From: an uncultured Clostridia bacterium
Lineage (GTDB): Bacteria > Bacillota > Clostridia > Oscillospirales > Oscillospiraceae
Direction: 5' to 3'
NCBI GenBank assembly: GCA_946187035.1
Contig: CAMHPQ010000001.1
Span: 62,001 to 126,000, forward strand
Length of the DNA: 64,000 bases
Made by a program: the position numbers and the translations under genes. The notes below the pieces were generated by a model that saw only the letters and a program-made list of their open reading frames with translations, was not told where the DNA came from and made no database searches. Positions 8,716 through 17,528 of this stretch are shown in pieces (the first letter of the stretch is position 1; the number at the start of each line of letters is the position of its first letter).

Positions 8716-9381
8716 ATGAAGGTACAGATCCATACCGACGGCAGCTATGATGTGCTTGGTACACATTTCCAGCTGACCGGCTGCTACCCTGCGATGAACG
8801 GACGCGCGCTGCACTGTGTGCGGACGGACGTCGGCAGCAACGCCATCACGTATCATCTGGGCCAGGGAACGGTGATGCTCCGTTTTGAATCCGACGCCGC
8901 AGAAAGGCTCTGCGTTCTCTGCAAAGCGGAAGGTCTGTCGGGCATCCACTCCCTCTCCCCCCTTGCGGGCGCAAAGGCAGAAAAGGCTGAGCAGGTTTTC
9001 GTGCAGGGCTTCGGCATGGAGGGCCCCTCCGGCGTGTATGCCATCGGGGATGCCGCTCCTGCCTCTCACGGGCTCACCGCCCTCAGCGCGGGAGAGCACA
9101 CCTTACTCGCCTACGCCGAGGATCACACAAGATTTCATCTCTGCTTGGAAAGCGATCCGGACTTTTCCGCCGCCTTCGTTCTGGAGGGTGCGGCTGGTGC
9201 GGACGTGAAGAAGTACGCTGACGCCGGTCTGACCATCGCCAGCTATGACTACGATCCCGACGACCACTACTCCAAGCTCGGCGCCGAGATGCAGCGCTAT
9301 CTCGCCGACCAGTGCAGCCGTGAGGAGCTGGCCAAGTCCATCGAGACCTACTGGGCCACCGTCACCCCCGTGGAGCACTAA
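8716..9381 (+). pseudogene. putative fusion remnant: glycosidase N-terminus joined to solute-binding-protein C-terminus
   Basis: A 221-residue open frame starting at 8716 behind GGAG. The first ~165 residues (VLGTHFQLTGCYPAMNGR; FVQGFGMEGPSGVYA) resemble the beta-rich N-terminal domain of clostridial GH36 alpha-galactosidases, but the catalytic barrel is absent. The last ~35 residues (YSKLGAEMQRYLADQCSREE... then AKSIETYW) read like the C-terminus of an extracellular sugar-binding lipoprotein. No signal peptide is present. The simplest reading is an internal deletion that removed the rest of an AraC-regulated sugar locus and fused the ends in frame. Both similarities are recalled, not searched, so the call is tentative. 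Confidence 0.4.
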
Positions 9382-9418
9382 GCACAAAATCCTCTCTCAT
9401 TTTATAAGTCCTTATCCG

Positions 9419-9468
9419 AAAAACGGGCATCCCGGCTGTCTTGCCGGGATGTCTGTTTTCTTCTTTTT
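9419..9468 (+). terminator. intrinsic terminator
   Basis: CATCCCGGC (9428-9436) pairs with GCCGGGATG (9443-9451), followed by TCTGTTTTCTTCTTTTTT. Confidence 0.85.
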
Positions 9469-9555
9469 TGATTGAGATTGCATACGATCCCATAGGTTCC
9501 GCGCAGCCGTCACTTTTTCGCTATAACGCCCCTGTGGCGGGCCGACCGGTGGAGC

Positions 9556-9584
9556 TTGCGTGTGTAGAGCCGATCATGTATAAT
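9556..9584 (+). promoter_or_regulatory. promoter of DUF2804 copy 1
   Basis: TTGCGT at 9556-9561 and TATAAT at 9579-9584 with a 17-base spacer, conserved in copy 2. Confidence 0.75.
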
Positions 9585-9637
9585 GTCCACAGATACCGAT
9601 CATCACGGCGGAATGACGCGCCGACGGGGGGATACGA

Positions 9638-10711
9638 ATGAAAAGAACTTACAGGAGCTGGCAGGAATGGGACAAGCCGAGTCTGCAAAAGGAGTACACC
9701 GAGGAAACCCCGCTGCTGGGGCCGGACGGGACACTGCTGGCCGCAGGCTGGGCGCGGCGGAACGTATTTCGCTATGACCGCAGCGCGGTGAAGCACGTGC
9801 TTCGTCGCAAGGAGTGGGACTTCTATCAAATCTCCGACGGGCGGCTGATGCTGCAGGTGAGCTTCGCCAACATCTCCCTGGGCGGCTATGCCTCGCTGGT
9901 GCTGGTGGATCTGCAGGAGGGCAGGACGCTGATCTCCGACATGGCCCCCTTCCTGGGCGGAAAGGATCGTTACGTGCTGCCAGCCAGAGGTGATGTGCCG
10001 AATCTGGTGCGTTTCCGGGTGGGGAAAGCCCTGTTTGAGGTGGATACCGGTGCGGAATGGAAAACCATTCGCTACGAAAACGGGGACGTGCAGTGTGAGA
10101 TGCGCGCCCATATCCCCGCAGGGCTGGAGAACATCACCACCGTGCTCCCCTTCCGGGGCTATCCCGACCGCTACTTCATGACCACCAAACAGAACTGCAT
10201 GGCCTGTGAGGGAACGGTGCAGGCAAAGGGGCAGAGCTGGCGCTTTTCTCAGGAGGACACCTTCTGCATCCTGGACTGGGGCCGTGTCTGTACGCCCTAT
10301 TCCCTGGTGTGGTACTGGGGCAACGGCTCCGGCTGGGCGGTGGACGAGCAGGGCGGGAAACACCTGTTCGGCTTTGAGATCACCTGGGGCATCGGGGACG
10401 AGTCCCAGGCCACCGAAACCTGTTTGTTCTGCGACGGCAAAGCCCACAAGTTCGGCGCTGTGGATGTGGAGACCTTTCCAAAGCCGGACCGCTGGATGGA
10501 CCCCTGGCGCTTCGTGTCGGAGGACGGGCGCTTCAATCTGACCATGACGCCGACCTACGACCACCACAGCGATCTGAACGTGCTGGTCATGCGCATGCAC
10601 AGCCATCAGGTACACGGCCTGTGGAACGGCACGGTGACGCTGGATGACGGCCAGGTGCTGGAGATCCGTGATCTTCCGGCCTTTTGTGAGTACGTGGAGA
10701 ACCGCTGGTAA
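9638..10711 (+). CDS. DUF2804 family protein, copy 1
   Basis: A 357-residue protein of the DUF2804 family, of unknown function. It has no signal peptide or membrane segment and looks like a cytoplasmic beta-rich protein with many Trp and Tyr residues (WDFYQISDGRLMLQVSF; GNGSGWAVDEQGGKHLFGFEITWG). The motif PTYDHHSDLNVLVMRMHSHQVHG near the C-terminus is rich in histidine and acidic residues. It is transcribed alone from its own promoter and ends at its own terminator. The copy at 58965 differs at only about a dozen residues. A start further upstream in another frame is rejected because of the conserved promoter-to-ATG distance in both copies. Confidence 0.85.
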   Translation: MKRTYRSWQEWDKPSLQKEYTEETPLLGPDGTLLAAGWARRNVFRYDRSAVKHVLRRKEWDFYQISDGRLMLQVSFANISLGGYASLVLVDLQEGRTLISDMAPFLGGKDRYVLPARGDVPNLVRFRVGKALFEVDTGAEWKTIRYENGDVQCEMRAHIPAGLENITTVLPFRGYPDRYFMTTKQNCMACEGTVQAKGQSWRFSQEDTFCILDWGRVCTPYSLVWYWGNGSGWAVDEQGGKHLFGFEITWGIGDESQATETCLFCDGKAHKFGAVDVETFPKPDRWMDPWRFVSEDGRFNLTMTPTYDHHSDLNVLVMRMHSHQVHGLWNGTVTLDDGQVLEIRDLPAFCEYVENRW

Positions 10712-10772
10712 AACCGCCGGCAAAAGGCGAACCGGGTGCTCTTTGGCACATGTTTGAATACAACCGCGAAAC

Positions 10773-10808
10773 AAGGGAGGCACGCCATTTGGCCTGCCTC
10801 CCTTTTGT
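10773..10808 (+). terminator. intrinsic terminator of DUF2804 copy 1
   Basis: AAGGGAGGCA pairs with TGCCTCCCTT around CGCCATTTGGCC, then TTTTG. Confidence 0.85.
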
Positions 10809-10858
10809 TCTGCTCTAGCCCTATTTCTTCAAACCGACTTGTCTTTGAGCATCGGTTT

Positions 10859-11201
10859 TCAAGGGGATGTCCCGTATAGTAGCTTTGCGAATCTCAGATA
10901 GTGGGAACCGCAGGACGCAGCCACGAAGCTGCTTCGCTGCGGTATTTTTGCGGCTTTTTTCAGATGCCGGCGCCGTCTCCGAGCGGGCGTTAATGAGCAG
11001 TTTGCTGTCCTGATATCCCGGAAAGCCAAAGATCGCCGGAACCGCCATGATCCGCCCACGATCCGAAACCACCGCAGGCGCAGTGTCACCAGGGAAGATC
11101 TCGCCGGTCTTGTGTTCACCGGGATGCCGCTGATTGAGCATGTCCACAATGGCTGCGGACATGTCATCAGTGCCGGCTGTAAATTGACAGCGTCCGAACA
11201 C
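10859..11201 (-). pseudogene. SRAP (YedK/HMCES-like) pseudogene, N-terminal part
   Basis: The minus-strand frame GRCQFTAGTDD... KTGEIFPGDTAPAV... GFPGYQDSKLLINARSET matches the N-terminal third of SOS-response-associated (SRAP) proteins, which cap abasic sites in DNA through Cys2. GGGAGG at 11216-11211 is positioned for a start at 11201, but that codon is GTG, and the next codon is TTC, so the invariant Cys2 has become Phe. After INARSET the frame loses similarity and the catalytic Glu and His regions are missing. It runs into the edge of the DUF2804 repeat. The gene is dead on both counts. Confidence 0.75.
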
Positions 11202-11295
11202 AAACTGCGCCTCCCATAGTCTTTTCATTGAAATTATTATATCCTCACCTCCGTACCAGCGTGGTGAGGATTCTTTTTCGCCTGCAGCTTGACGC

Positions 11296-11346
11296 AAAAA
11301 GGAGCACCAGTCAGGTCCTTTTCAGACTGACTGGTGCTTTTTGCGC
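11296..11346. terminator. intrinsic terminator
   Basis: AAAAAGGAGCACCAGTCA pairs with TGACTGGTGCTTTTT around a 14-base loop. It lies beyond the 3' end of the SLH protein gene (minus strand) and works in both directions by sequence. Confidence 0.8.
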
Positions 11347-11385
11347 GTTATTTTGCAGCGCGCTCCTTTTGCTTTTTGGGGCTGC

Positions 11386-14301
11386 TCACTTGGCGGAGCG
11401 ATAGAGGAAGGTGACGATGTGGGCGCGGGTGCAGTCGGCGTTCGGGGCAAAGAGCGCATCCGTCACGCCGTTGGTGACGCCTTCTTCCACCGCCCAGCGG
11501 ACGGCGGGAGCAAAGTAATCGCTCAAGGCAACGTCGGAGAAGCTGCCGAACGCCTTCGCGCTCGGCTCGCCGTTCAAACGCCACAGGAGCGTGACGATCT
11601 GGCCGCGGGTGCAGGTCAGCTCGGGGCTGAAGGTATCCTCACTGGTGCCTTTGGTGATATCCTCCTTCACCGCCCAGCGGACGGCCTCAGCATACCAGTC
11701 GCCATCCCTGACGTCCCGGAAGGGATTCTGCCCCCCATTCCCCTTGGGGCAGCCGGCAAAGCGCCACAGGAACGTGACCGCCTCGGCGCGGGTGCAGGTC
11801 TGGTCCGGGCTGAAGGTGGTGGGAGAAGTGCCATTGGTGATGTTATTCAGCACCGCCCAGTCGATCGCCTCATGGCTCCAGCTCCCGGCGCTGCGGTCGA
11901 CGTCGGTGAAGTCCCTGGACGGGCAGTCATCCCCCTTGTTCACGGTGTAGGCAAAGCTGCCCTGCGCCGCGGTCTCATAGTCGCTCGTGGTCTTTTGGCA
12001 GCAGAGCAGCAGCGTATCGCCGCCCTTCAGCGAGATGGCCGCGCTGTTGATCTGCTCCATGCCGGGCTCCGCCGCGCTCGTCAGCGCCTCGTAAACGCGC
12101 ACCGAGTTTTGCACAATGTTGCCGTTTGCCGCTTCGCGCTCAAAGTCGGCACGCCAGCTGGTGCGGCCGTCCGTCGGCTGGAGACCCTCAAGCCGGATCG
12201 GATTCTGCATGTCCATGCCCTTGGGCAGCGTGACCTCCGCGCGGATATCCAGATACGCCGGGAAGCGGACGGTCTGCACCGCTCCGTCCGCAGAGACGGT
12301 CACGCGCTGATCGAGCTGCCGCACCATGGCGCCATCCCGCGCCTCGGCAATCAACACACCCTCGCCGTTCGCCGAGAGCGGATCGTCCAGCCCCTCGCGG
12401 AACTGCACGAGCTTCACCTCCGCCGCCTTCGGCACGGTCAGCGCGCGATAACCACCGACGTAGTCCTCGTCCAGCGAATCCGCCCACGCGAGGACGAGCT
12501 CCGAGATGTGCGCTACGATGATCTGGTCTCCCGCATATTTCAGGAGCGTTCCGAGATACTGCGAGCCGGTGTTCATCCGGTCATAGAGAAACAGCCGCGT
12601 CAGCACGGGGGCGAGGGACTCCACCGCAGCGTTCACCTCTGCCTCGCGCGCCTTGAAGTCCTCCGATTGCAGCAGGATTGATTTGAGAATGGACTCCACG
12701 TCCCCGGCCATCGACTGCGCGCCGACCTCCGTGGGCAGGAGGTCATAGTTTGCCAGAAGCTTTAAGAGCAGCTGGGCCGCGGGCAGAAGCACACGCGGGA
12801 TCGCGCGGCCGATGCCGGAGAACATGTCGCCCATGGAAGAGCCGGGTCTGCTCAGCGCGGCGGCTGTGATCGTTCGCAGTCCCTCCTCGATGCCGCGCGC
12901 GGGATCGCCGTAGTGCTGACGATGGGTCATCGGGTCGGTGCCCTGGATCGGCGCGATGGGCGCGGCGGGGTCATAGTCCCAGGCGCGGGATGAGACAAAG
13001 GCGTCCACAAACTTGTCCAGAAATTCGTCGATGTAGAGCGAATATCCCTCGCCGTCCGGGTTTCCGATGGGCTCACCGCGCCACTGGCGGTAGGGCTGCA
13101 GTCCCTTGCTGTTAAAGTCCGAAACCAGCGCCTGCAAGCTGAAGTTGTAGATCTCCACCGGCCGGTCATAGGGATAGGTTGCGGGGTCGGCGTTTTTCAC
13201 CACGGGGTCGATCTCATTGCCGTAGCCCGGAGCGACCAGCTCCAGCACCCGGAACATGCGCGTGTAGTAGTCCGCTATGCGGTCGGTGTTCGTGTGGTCG
13301 GGAAGGTAATAATCCACGCCCAGGCGCGCGTTGCCGAAGGCCGCGGGCGAAACGCGCGGCACCGCGTCCATGCGGTTGAGGATGTTGTGGATGTTCGGAA
13401 ATACCGTGCCGTCGGGATCCTCGGTGGCCACCGCCGCGCTCGGGCACTCGAAGGTGTAGGCGTAGATATCCTTTTTCGCGGCAAAGTAGGTCTCGGGCGC
13501 GGACGAAATGTCGCCCGCCGCGAGATTTGCCACCGCAGCGCCGCGCGAATAGCCGACGATCCAGTATTTCACGTGGTCACTCGCCGAGATGCCCTGGGCG
13601 CGCAGATATTCCCGCAGCGTGTTCAGCACCTTCTGGGACGAACGCTCGAAGCCGAGGTGCCGCCCACTCTGACCGATGGTCAGGTTGTTTGCCCATTCAC
13701 CGGCGTAGCCGCCGCCGCGTACGCCGACGGCGATCAGCGTGCGCGTCTCATTATCGCTCCCGTTCCAGACGGTGATCTGCTTTTTGCCGAGGACGACGCC
13801 GATGCTGTCCTTGGACGGGAAGCGGTTGAACGTATCCTCCGCCGCCGGGTCCTCCACATCGTTCACAGCGAGATCCCCAAAACCGCACTTGGCGAGATAG
13901 TCCTCCGCGCACTTGGAAAAGTCGCTGAAGTCGCCCGCGAGCACGTGTTCATTCGAGCCGAATGCCGCCATCGCAAAATCCGCCGAGGCCGCGACAAGAG
14001 CGGCGTCCGGCAGCTCGCGCCAGGTCAGCGCTTTGGATCTCGGCGCGCTCTCATAGGACGGCGCGGCGAAATAGTCGTCCGAATAGAAGAAAGGTTTCAC
14101 ATAGTCGGCGCCCTCCCACTGTGTCTTGCCATCCGGCGCCGTCGCGCCCGAGGCAAAGCTGAATGTGGGGCACTGCACCGCTCCGACAATCGTCTCGTTC
14201 AGAACCGGCGTCTCCGTTTTGGAAGTCGCCTGCGCTGTCACCGGCACGATCAACACCAGCTGCAGCACCGCGAGCAGGCATGCAATGGATTTTTTCATCA
14301 T
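11386..14301 (-). CDS. secreted SLH-domain protein with lipase-like serine hydrolase motif
   Basis: A 971-residue exported protein. It starts with a signal peptide (MMKKSIACLLAVLQLVLIVPVTAQA). Around residue 250 lies YWIVGYSRGAAVANLAAGD, a GxSxG nucleophile elbow of the class 3 lipase/alpha-beta hydrolase type. The last ~170 residues are three SLH repeats, each with the W-A...G-x-x-x-D-x-F-x-P-x-x-x-x-T-R pattern, which bind pyruvylated secondary wall polymer. So it is probably a cell-surface esterase or lipase-like protein. The start at 14301 has GGAGGAG 6 bases upstream; a frame from 14361 would begin inside the promoter. The substrate is unknown. Confidence 0.85.
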   Translation of the reverse strand: MMKKSIACLLAVLQLVLIVPVTAQATSKTETPVLNETIVGAVQCPTFSFASGATAPDGKTQWEGADYVKPFFYSDDYFAAPSYESAPRSKALTWRELPDAALVAASADFAMAAFGSNEHVLAGDFSDFSKCAEDYLAKCGFGDLAVNDVEDPAAEDTFNRFPSKDSIGVVLGKKQITVWNGSDNETRTLIAVGVRGGGYAGEWANNLTIGQSGRHLGFERSSQKVLNTLREYLRAQGISASDHVKYWIVGYSRGAAVANLAAGDISSAPETYFAAKKDIYAYTFECPSAAVATEDPDGTVFPNIHNILNRMDAVPRVSPAAFGNARLGVDYYLPDHTNTDRIADYYTRMFRVLELVAPGYGNEIDPVVKNADPATYPYDRPVEIYNFSLQALVSDFNSKGLQPYRQWRGEPIGNPDGEGYSLYIDEFLDKFVDAFVSSRAWDYDPAAPIAPIQGTDPMTHRQHYGDPARGIEEGLRTITAAALSRPGSSMGDMFSGIGRAIPRVLLPAAQLLLKLLANYDLLPTEVGAQSMAGDVESILKSILLQSEDFKAREAEVNAAVESLAPVLTRLFLYDRMNTGSQYLGTLLKYAGDQIIVAHISELVLAWADSLDEDYVGGYRALTVPKAAEVKLVQFREGLDDPLSANGEGVLIAEARDGAMVRQLDQRVTVSADGAVQTVRFPAYLDIRAEVTLPKGMDMQNPIRLEGLQPTDGRTSWRADFEREAANGNIVQNSVRVYEALTSAAEPGMEQINSAAISLKGGDTLLLCCQKTTSDYETAAQGSFAYTVNKGDDCPSRDFTDVDRSAGSWSHEAIDWAVLNNITNGTSPTTFSPDQTCTRAEAVTFLWRFAGCPKGNGGQNPFRDVRDGDWYAEAVRWAVKEDITKGTSEDTFSPELTCTRGQIVTLLWRLNGEPSAKAFGSFSDVALSDYFAPAVRWAVEEGVTNGVTDALFAPNADCTRAHIVTFLYRSAK

Positions 14302-14331
14302 CTCAATCTCCTCCTTATCCGGGGATAATCT

Positions 14332-14361
14332 ATTGTACCATGCGCAGGGCAGGTGGTGCAA
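14332..14361 (-). promoter_or_regulatory. promoter of the SLH protein gene
   Basis: On the minus strand TTGCAC (14361-14356) and TACAAT (14337-14332) are 18 bases apart, 30 bases upstream of the start codon. Confidence 0.65.
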
Positions 14362-14728
14362 TATGGAGAAGAAGCGCGCCGCAAAATGCCGTGTGCAAAT
14401 TCTGCTGCACGGGAGGGACTTGACACAAGCCCCCTATGTCGCAATTCATGACCACCTGATACGATTTATAACGGTTAACATAATATTTGCAAAACAGGGA
14501 CTCGTTAAATTTGAATCCGCCCTTGAAATTGTATCAAAGTCGAAGGAGGCTCCATTCCAAACCGAAGCGGCTGCTTCGGTTTGGGCTGCGGAAGGAAATC
14601 GTTTTTCTATTAAGAGATTAGAGAACGCTTTGAACCGCTGTTTCCTTTGTTTCTATACTGTATTTTTGATTCCTTCGCCTTTCTGCTGTCGATGTCTTTT
14701 TCTTTTTGGGCATAACTTTGCTCCCTCC
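14362..14728. other. intergenic region with a perfect hairpin
   Basis: No convincing gene is seen in these ~370 bases. A perfect 12-bp stem, CCAAACCGAAGC (14557-14568) with GCTTCGGTTTGG (14573-14584) and a GGCT loop, lies in the middle; it has no T-tract. The region leads into the damaged 5' end of an aldose epimerase gene. Confidence 0.5.
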
Positions 14729-15466
14729 ATGATGACAGTGTTTTATTATTTCACTGTCTCTCATAGAGGGAGCATATCAGTATCCGGCGGCGAGGCCTTT
14801 CTCTATTCCATCCAAAACGACCGCGGCATGCGCGCCGTGGTCACAAACTACGGCGCCATTCCGGTCAGCCTCCTCGTCCCCTGCGCGGACGGAACCACAC
14901 GGGACGTCGTGCTGGGCTATGACACCCTCGCGGAGTATGAGGCGGGCGGCTTTTTCGGCGCGACCGTGGGGCGCAGCGCCAACCGGATCTCCGGCGCGGC
15001 CTTCACGCTCGACGGCGTGCGCTATGCTCTCACCGGCAATGACAACGGCTGCAACCTGCACAGCGATTTTCAGCGCGGCTTTCACAAGCAGCTGTGGGAG
15101 GCAGAGATTTTGCCGAACGGCGTGCGCTTTTCCCGGCTCAGCCCGGACGGAGAGTGCGGCTTTCCGGGAAATCTGCGCATCCGCGTGAGCTATCTGCTGG
15201 AGAATGACAACCGCCTGCGCATCCTCTATGAGGGCGTGAGCGACCGGAAAACCATCATCAATCTCACCAATCACAGCTTTTTCAATCTGGTGGGCCACGA
15301 CGCGCCCGGCATTCTGGACGAGAGGCTCACGCTGCACTGCGATCGGTTTCTCGAGATCAGCGAAGGCCGTCTGCCGACCGGGCGAATCCTGCCCGTGGAC
15401 GGCACGCCGATGGATTTTCGCGCAGGACGCCGCATCGGCGACGAGATGGACGCGCAGTGGGATCAA
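14729..15466 (+). pseudogene. galM: aldose 1-epimerase, truncated at both ends
   Basis: The frame carries clear galactose mutarotase sequence: MRAVVTNYGAIPVSLLVP, GATVGRSANRISGAAF, NLHSDFQRGFHKQLW, and NLTNHSFFNLVGH. It stops resembling the family after GDEMDAQWDQ at about 15466, so the last ~100 residues with the catalytic glutamate are missing. Downstream the frame continues into the antisense of the next gene. At the 5' end the usual start is absent and the nearest ATG (14729) has no ribosome site. The junction with the convergent sortase-anchored gene suggests a deletion or rearrangement. Confidence 0.8.
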
Positions 15467-15501
15467 CGTGTCTGCTTTTCTTTTATCCGGCGCCGCGTTT
15501 T

Positions 15502-17058
15502 TCAGCGGCCGCCCTGTTTTTTGCGCTCTCTGCCCAGGCATACCGCCGCGCTCAGAAATACGATGAGCGACGCGCTCAGAATGCCGGACCACAGCGGGAC
15601 GTTGGAATCGTCTCCCGTTTTCGGCGTGTGCGATTGGGTGCCGCTGCCGCTCGGATTTGTGTTCGGCTTCACGCTGCTGCTCTGCTGAACCGTGAACTTG
15701 ACGGTGACACTCTCGCCGTCGTCAAACTGCGCTGTGAGCGTGTGCTGTCCGACGGACAAGGTGCTCAGGTAAGCGGGCTTCAGCTTCACGGTCACGCCGC
15801 CGGAAACCGCATCGTAATTCGACGCGTCGATCGCCTTGCCGTCCACCTGAATTCCCGTGAAGTGCGCAAGCGTCTCGCCATCGTCCACGGAGCGATTGAA
15901 CGTGAAGTCCGCGGTCGCGCTGCTGCCCTTCGTCCAGACCGCGCCGTCGCCCTTTGTGCTGCGATAGGTGATGGGCGGCTCCAGCTTCGGGATCGCGCGC
16001 GTCTCGGTGTGGGACGGATCGGCTTTGCAGGTGCGGGTTTCCACCCCCTCCTCCGTCAGCGTCGCTTCCTTGGTTACGGTCCAGTCGCCCCAGTCGTGCA
16101 CGGCGGGAACGGAGATAAATGTCGTATAGAACGTCTGCAGCGTATAGGACAGGTCGCTGTCAAGGGTGCCGCCCGTGACGTTGATTTTCACATCCTCCGG
16201 GAAATAATATCCGAAGTCGGCGCGAAGATCCACTTCTGCGAGATAGGTCTCTCCGCCTGTTACCGGCCCGGAGTAGGCCTCCCAGAAAAACGGGATGTCC
16301 GGGTTCTCGGCGTCCTCCTGCTTCCACAGGCATGCCGGAATCCCTTCCTCTACATCCAGAGCGGCGTTCTGAGCGCTCACGACAGCATTCGGAAGCGGCT
16401 CCTGCACGGTCAGCGGATATCCCACGTCGGGGTTTTCAGACTGGATATATTCGACTGTGATCTCCGTTCCGCAGACGGGAGCTTCGATGGTGATGCTCGC
16501 CTCCTCAACGGGCTTTGCCCAGAGCGCATAGAAAGTCTGGCCCTCCACGGGCATGACCTTGTCATGCTCTTCCCTTTCCGCCCGATGGTCGGCGTAACTG
16601 CCATACGCCTCCATCGGCTTCAGGCCAACCGAGTAAAGCCACTCGCCTGCATCAAAGGCATCCGGAAAATCGTACTTGCCATCCTCGCCCGTGATCGTTC
16701 TGCTGAGCACAATGTCAAACGCAGACGACAGTCCGTTCACGCTGTTTTTGATGCGCGTGCCGTCCGGCTCGGGATAGGAAAAGGGCGCTTCGATGCTCAT
16801 GACGCTGCCCTCCACGCCGACAACCGTCAGCCCTCTGCCATAGCTTTCAAGCTTTTCCCGGAGCAGCTCGGACTGCGCCCAGGCCTCATGTCCGGCGCCG
16901 AGGTCAAATTTTACGGTGACGGTTTCCGGCGCGGCTTCCGCAGGCGCCGCCGGCTCGGAAGGGCCTTCCGCGTAAGCCGGTCCGGCGGATGCGATCATCC
17001 CGAACACGAACAGGAGCGCCAGCAATGCGCAGCATGCTTTTTTAAGAACATTCTTCAT
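15502..17058 (-). CDS. sortase-anchored cell-surface protein with X2-type domain
   Basis: A 518-residue surface protein. A signal peptide (MKNVLKKACCALLALLFVFG) ends near AEGPSEP, followed by a Pro/Ala-rich linker. Two beta-rich modules follow. One late module (HDWGDWTVTKEATLTEEG) is a common repeat of clostridial surface proteins; the next (GSSATADFTFNRSVDDGE...) is like the X2/Ig-like domain of cellulosomal proteins. The C-terminus has a TPKTG sorting motif at about residue 478, a hydrophobic segment and a basic tail, so it is anchored to peptidoglycan by sortase. The start at 17058 has AAAAGGAG upstream; an earlier ATG at 17187 would place a long non-signal extension first. Function is probably adhesion or glycan binding. 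Confidence 0.82.
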   Translation of the reverse strand: MKNVLKKACCALLALLFVFGMIASAGPAYAEGPSEPAAPAEAAPETVTVKFDLGAGHEAWAQSELLREKLESYGRGLTVVGVEGSVMSIEAPFSYPEPDGTRIKNSVNGLSSAFDIVLSRTITGEDGKYDFPDAFDAGEWLYSVGLKPMEAYGSYADHRAEREEHDKVMPVEGQTFYALWAKPVEEASITIEAPVCGTEITVEYIQSENPDVGYPLTVQEPLPNAVVSAQNAALDVEEGIPACLWKQEDAENPDIPFFWEAYSGPVTGGETYLAEVDLRADFGYYFPEDVKINVTGGTLDSDLSYTLQTFYTTFISVPAVHDWGDWTVTKEATLTEEGVETRTCKADPSHTETRAIPKLEPPITYRSTKGDGAVWTKGSSATADFTFNRSVDDGETLAHFTGIQVDGKAIDASNYDAVSGGVTVKLKPAYLSTLSVGQHTLTAQFDDGESVTVKFTVQQSSSVKPNTNPSGSGTQSHTPKTGDDSNVPLWSGILSASLIVFLSAAVCLGRERKKQGGR

Positions 17059-17187
17059 AGTAATCTCCTTTTTCAGATATTCCCACGTCTTTATTCGACA
17101 TGATACTATAACAATGTGCAAAAAGCAAGAAGTAAAGAAATAAAGTCTGACCGTTTCCTCATAGAATAAGACCAAAGCCTCCTCCAT

Positions 17188-17326
17188 TGTGAGTCCCTGG
17201 CTCGCAAGGATCTCCGATGCTCTGTCATAAAGATCATAGCGACTCCGACGCCGGCTTCTTACATATCAAAAAAATATATTCATTTACCAGGATAACTCAT
17301 ATTTATTCACTCAAATATTCACTGAA
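17188..17326. other. intergenic, no gene seen
   Basis: An A+T-rich stretch between the sortase-anchored gene and the att-like junction. Nothing coding is visible. Confidence 0.4.
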
Positions 17327-17420
17327 AATAACCCGGAGGTCGCAGGGTTTGGGAAATTTCATTTGGACATTGCCCCCCCCCCCATTGCCACCCGGATAGC
17401 CGCCCGGTGGTCGCAGGGGC
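17327..17420 (+). other. att-like junction A (core 1 - linker - core 2)
   Basis: Core 1, ATAACCCGGAGGTCGCAGG, equals the anticodon-loop to T-arm part of a tRNA-Met (compare 23202-23246). It is followed by a linker with a poly-C tract (CATTGCCCCCC), then a second related core, GCCCGGTGGTCGCAGGGGC at 17402-17420. Positions 17327-17379 match 25297-25349 at 52 of 53 bases. The poly-C and core 2 part matches 23360-23407. Such C-rich repeats beside a tRNA-derived core resemble arm and core sites of tyrosine integrases. No integrase gene is nearby. Confidence 0.6.
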
Positions 17421-17448
17421 ATTTCACAAATGATACATGATACCAATC

Positions 17449-17486
17449 AACCCCGACGCACGTTCTGTGCGCCGGGGTTTGGAAAA
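17449..17486. terminator. intrinsic terminator of the acid-catabolism operon
   Basis: AACCCCGACGCACG pairs with TGTGCGCCGGGGTT (one mismatch region), with T/A-rich flanks. It lies 40 bases beyond the stop of the CoA-transferase gene (minus strand). Confidence 0.75.
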
Positions 17487-17528
17487 AGGAGAGAGAGGAA
17501 TAGAATTAAAACTCTTTCGGTGGTACGC

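Larger units (their letters stand above)
9487..10842. repeat. DUF2804 unit, copy 1 (direct repeat of 58824-60169)
   Basis: About 1.35 kb containing promoter, DUF2804 gene and terminator recurs in the same orientation at 58824-60169. Similarity begins near CGCGCAGCCGTC and ends just after the shared CCCTATTTCTTCAAACCG. Coding sequence is almost identical while flanks have drifted, especially around the terminator. No transposase or terminal inverted repeats are seen at the edges, which are approximate. Confidence 0.9.
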
